Origin: CBDUQI01 sp965369325
GTDB taxonomy: Bacteria; Pseudomonadota; Gammaproteobacteria; Steroidobacterales; JBCBZW01
Direction of reading: 5' to 3'
Length of the DNA: 16,828 nt
Assembly (NCBI GenBank): GCA_965369325.1
Contig: CBDUQI010000127.1
Location: 1 to 16,828 of the forward strand
Part shown: one piece after another, positions 14,259 to 16,828 of the stretch
Position numbering within the stretch: the first letter of the stretch is position 1
How the letters are laid out: each line of letters begins with the position of its first letter
Translations under genes and position numbers: made by a program
The notes under the pieces: generated by a model
The model's database searches: none
What the model was told of the DNA's origin: nothing
The model's input: the letters and a program-made list of their open reading frames with translations, nothing else

Positions 14259-14316
14259 CTGCCGCGCAGTGAAGCATAAGCTGGAGGCGGAGGGAAATCT
14301 TGCCCCCCTTAGTTGG

Positions 14317-14344
14317 ATCATCGCCGCGTTGGTGGTGCTGTCAA
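14317..14344 (-). promoter_or_regulatory. Predicted rluC promoter inside the rne leader
   Basis: On the minus strand a perfect -35 TTGACA (14339-14344) is followed after 16 bp by GATGAT (14317-14322), 4/6 to consensus. Start would be near 14310, about 80 nt before the rluC ATG. Confidence 0.45.
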
Positions 14345-14587
14345 TTTCACTAACACGCGCCGATACGACCGTTTTGCTAACGCGGTTGGCATTGGCACAA
14401 CGAAACATTTTTCTTGGGCCGTTGTACTCAACTCATCCGTCTGACGTCGCGCTGGTTCCAGGGTTCGGAACCACACTTAACATAAGTTACAGCGCACCGC
14501 GGATTGACGAGACGGCAGAGGACGATTTCGCAGGAGACGCCGTACCGAGACGCGGCGCTCGATGACTCGCCCGGACAGAGGTCAGAG

Positions 14588-14618
14588 ACTGGCCGGGCAT
14601 CAGTAAACCTGGGCCAGT
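14588..14618 (+). other. Stem-loop in rne leader (candidate RNase E autoregulatory element)
   Basis: ACTGGCC and GGCCAGT form a perfect 7-bp stem about 80 nt upstream of the rne ATG, enclosing 17 nt. Position within the leader resembles the RNase E-sensing hairpins of E. coli rne; equivalence is inferred, not shown. Confidence 0.4.
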
Positions 14619-14700
14619 GTGCTCAAGGCATGCTGCTAGGGGTCATGCTCGTCCCTGTTCGGTGGTGCAACGCCCCGCATGCGAATGATAACAGGACAAC

Positions 14701-16828
14701 ATGAAACGAATTTTAGTGAACGCCACTCAAGAGGAAGAGTTGCGCGTGGCCATCGTGGACGGCCAAAAGCTGTATGACCTGGACATTGAATCTCCTTCTA
14801 GAGAGCAAAAAAAAGGCAATATTTACAAAGGACGTATAACGCGCGTCGAGCCCAGCCTCGAAGCCGCCTTTGTCGACTACGGCTCCGAGCGCCATGGTTT
14901 CCTTCCCTTAAAGGAAATCTCGCGCAGCTATTTTAAGAACACCCCTAAGTCTGGCCAGCGGGTCAATATCCGCGAGGTACTGAATGAAGGCCAGGAAGTG
15001 GTGGTTCAGGTAGAGAAGGAGGAGCGCGGCAACAAAGGCGCGGCCATTACCACCTTCATCAGCCTGGCCGGACGCTTTCTGGTGGTGATGCCCAACAACC
15101 CGCGCGCCGGTGGGGTGTCACGCCGCATCGACGGCGATGACCGCACTGAGATTCGCGAGACCTTGAACAAGCTTGAGGTGCCGGACGGCATGGGCATGAT
15201 CGTGCGTACCGCCGGAGTCGGGCGCTCTTACGAGGAACTGGAGTGGGATCTGAAATCGCTGCTCAACCTCTGGGGCAGTATCGAGTCGGCTGGCGAGGAT
15301 CGTAAAGCGCCATTTTTGATCTATCAGGACAGCAACCTGATCATCCGCGCGCTACGCGACCACTTCTCCGAGGATATTGGTGAGATCCTCATCGACAGCG
15401 CCGAGGTGTACGCGGAAGCCAGCCAGTTCGTCGAGCGGATGATGCCGCACAACGCACGCAAGGTTAAGCAGTACGCCGAGGAGGTACCGCTGTTCACGCG
15501 CTTCCAGATCGAATCACAGATCGAGTCAGCGTTTGCGCACAACGTCAATCTGCCCTCCGGCGGCAGCATCGTAATCGACCATACTGAGGCGTTGGTCTCT
15601 ATCGATATCAACTCAGCCCGCGCAACCAAGGGCGATGACATCGAGACCACCGCACTGAACACCAATCTGGAGGCTGCCGATGAGGTAGCCCGCCAGCTGC
15701 GACTACGCGATCTGGGCGGCCTCATCGTAATCGACTTTATCGACATGGGCCCCAGCCGCAATCAGCGCGAAGTAGAGACCCGGCTGCGCGATGCGGTAAA
15801 GATGGACCGTGCCCGCGTGCAGATCGGACGCATTTCACGCTTTGGGCTGTTGGAGATGTCGCGCCAGCGCCTGCGCCCGTCACTGGGCGAGTCCAGCAAC
15901 ATTATCTGCCCGCGCTGCAGCGGTCAGGGCACCATCCGCGATGTGGAATCACTAGCGTTGGTGGTGCTACGCCTGATCGGCGAGGAATCCCGCAAAGAAC
16001 GCACGGCCCAGGTGGTGGCGGAACTGCCGGTGGATGTCTCAACATATCTGCTGAACGAGAAGCGCGAGTGGATCGCGGCCATTGAGCAGCGCACCTCGAT
16101 GCGCGTGGTTATCGTGCCCAATCCGCATATGGTCACACCGGCCTATGCGCTGCGTCGGGTGCGTGATGATGAGGTGACGCTGCCCGAGAACGATTCGGTC
16201 AGCTACATGATGGCGAGCAAACCGGAAGATGAAACCCCGGACATGCCTACCACCACGCCCAAACCAACGCCGCAAGCGCCGATGGTAAAAACGGTCGTAC
16301 CCGATACTCCCGCCCCACCGCCCATGCGCAAACAGGCGCAAGCACCCGAGGCCAAACCCGGACTACTCGCCCGTATTGCAGCGACGCTGTTCGGCACCGG
16401 CAAAGCGGCGGAGGCAGAGGCCGAACCGAAACCTGCGAAGAAAGCACCGGCCAAACCTCAGCGCCAGTCCTCACGCGGCGGGCAGCAAGGCTCGCGACGA
16501 CGCGATCAACGTGGTGGGCAAGAAGGCCAATCACGCTCGCGCGGGAACCGCGGCGGGCGCAAACGCCGTGGCGGCGCCGCACAAGGCGGCGGGCAGCAAG
16601 GTAACGCACAAGGCAAGGGCCAACAGAACCGTCAGCAGAACGCCAAAGATGGCGGTCGCAACGCCGGGCAGAAATCCGCTCAGGGCAGACCTGACCGTCA
16701 ACCCGCGCAAGGACGGGATCAGAATCAAGGCCAGAACAAAGCGCAAGAGGCCAACAACGGCAATGCGCGGCCGGATGACAAGCCCAATGCGCAGACGGCC
16801 GCGCATTGCCGTTGTTGGCCTCTTGCGC
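14701..16828 (+). CDS. rne: Ribonuclease E (3' end missing)
   Basis: RNase E is the essential endonuclease of mRNA decay and rRNA/tRNA processing and the degradosome scaffold. The first 709 codons are present. The catalytic half is nearly collinear with E. coli: start MKRILVNATQEEELRVAIVD, S1 domain within about 36-125, catalytic Asp302 (SIDINSARAT) and Asp345 (VIDFIDM), and the Zn-link CPRC at 403-406, each one residue earlier than in E. coli. After about 510 the protein becomes low-complexity. GLLARIAATLFGTGK (from 554) is a candidate membrane-binding amphipathic helix, followed by an Arg/Gln/Gly-rich RNA-binding stretch. AGGA at 14693-14696 is the ribosome site. The last 11 or so codons (AHCRCWPLA) lie in the right arm of an inverted repeat and are probably not genuine. 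Confidence 0.96.
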   Translation, partial: MKRILVNATQEEELRVAIVDGQKLYDLDIESPSREQKKGNIYKGRITRVEPSLEAAFVDYGSERHGFLPLKEISRSYFKNTPKSGQRVNIREVLNEGQEVVVQVEKEERGNKGAAITTFISLAGRFLVVMPNNPRAGGVSRRIDGDDRTEIRETLNKLEVPDGMGMIVRTAGVGRSYEELEWDLKSLLNLWGSIESAGEDRKAPFLIYQDSNLIIRALRDHFSEDIGEILIDSAEVYAEASQFVERMMPHNARKVKQYAEEVPLFTRFQIESQIESAFAHNVNLPSGGSIVIDHTEALVSIDINSARATKGDDIETTALNTNLEAADEVARQLRLRDLGGLIVIDFIDMGPSRNQREVETRLRDAVKMDRARVQIGRISRFGLLEMSRQRLRPSLGESSNIICPRCSGQGTIRDVESLALVVLRLIGEESRKERTAQVVAELPVDVSTYLLNEKREWIAAIEQRTSMRVVIVPNPHMVTPAYALRRVRDDEVTLPENDSVSYMMASKPEDETPDMPTTTPKPTPQAPMVKTVVPDTPAPPPMRKQAQAPEAKPGLLARIAATLFGTGKAAEAEAEPKPAKKAPAKPQRQSSRGGQQGSRRRDQRGGQEGQSRSRGNRGGRKRRGGAAQGGGQQGNAQGKGQQNRQQNAKDGGRNAGQKSAQGRPDRQPAQGRDQNQGQNKAQEANNGNARPDDKPNAQTAAHCRCWPLA
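16741..16828. repeat. Perfect 32-bp inverted repeat at the window end (likely fold-back artefact)
   Basis: Bases 16741-16772 and 16797-16828 are exact reverse complements, separated by 24 bp, and the right arm ends at the last base of the window. The right arm reads as Cys/Trp/Leu-containing sequence in the rne frame, unlike the Gln/Gly/Asn/Arg-rich context. This pattern is typical of chimeric or fold-back read ends in assemblies. Confidence 0.9.

Larger units (their letters stand above)
14230..14700 (+). other. Divergent rluC/rne regulatory region and long rne leader
   Basis: This 471-bp stretch holds no credible gene; a 113-codon frame running 14224-14565 lacks homology-like features and a ribosome site. 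It contains a rightward promoter near 14250, a leftward promoter near 14317-14344, and several short hairpins. In E. coli the rne leader is about 360 nt and its stem-loops let RNase E destabilise its own mRNA. The predicted leader here, about 436 nt, is comparable. Confidence 0.6.

Noticed and set aside
14224..14565. A 113-codon open frame in the rne leader
   Set aside because: Its start overlaps the first bases of rluC on the other strand, it has no ribosome site, and the translation shows no domain-like pattern; leader RNA explains the region better.
14504..14704. A 66-codon frame overlapping the rne start
   Set aside because: It has no ribosome site or recognisable product, and it crosses the predicted leader stem-loop; likely chance.
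16440..16740. Apparent repeats in the rne tail
   Set aside because: Gln/Gly/Arg-rich low complexity is normal for the RNase E C-terminal half; no exact tandem unit was seen.

Overview
The window looks like chromosomal DNA from a GC-rich, probably free-living or marine gammaproteobacterium. The lineage call rests on gene content and order: a 202-residue LexA next to imuA-imuB, the maf(yceF)/yceD/rpmF/fabH neighbourhood, and divergent rluC and rne. I cannot name a genus. No tRNA, rRNA, CRISPR array, insertion sequence or prophage gene was seen.

Layout. (1) 1-2448 (+): the 3' part of a large secreted 'choice-of-anchor B' protein carrying Ig-like, FN3-like and P-domain-like modules and a calcium-binding thrombospondin-3/dockerin-like tail. 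(2) 2496-6702 (-): a SOS block read leftwards, lexA then imuA then imuB, followed by an unrecognised 336-residue protein where dnaE2 (imuC) often sits. Two LexA-box-like operators overlap and follow a strong lexA promoter. (3) 6934-10282 (+): a cytoplasmic PAS-PAS-GGDEF-EAL protein, a YkvA/DUF1232 protein, and a 70-residue protein with a duplicated WxPYKVW motif. The small gene is preceded by a perfect-core CRP-type site spaced as in a class II activated promoter. (4) 10342-12373 (-): yceD, rpmF and fabH, read leftwards from a good promoter that lies almost on top of the yceD start codon. The usual plsX between rpmF and fabH is absent, and no fabD follows fabH. (5) 12545-13168 (+) is a YceF-type Maf nucleotide pyrophosphatase, and 13225-14229 (-) is the 23S rRNA pseudouridine synthase RluC. 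(6) 14230-16828 (+): a long structured leader and the first 709 codons of rne (RNase E), running off the window end.

How the genes fit together. LexA should repress its own promoter and, by read-through, imuA-imuB, giving DNA-damage-inducible mutagenic repair. The polymerase subunit for that pathway is not in the window. The GGDEF-EAL gene turns over c-di-GMP, and the CRP-type site downstream suggests a separate second-messenger input to the small protein. The right half is ribosome, RNA and lipid housekeeping.

The last 88 bases form a perfect 32-bp inverted repeat inside rne whose right arm encodes residues unlike the rest of that domain. It reads most simply as a fold-back (chimeric) sequence end and should be distrusted. 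The best biological leads are the small WxPYKVW-repeat protein under its CRP-type promoter, and the unknown protein in the dnaE2 position.
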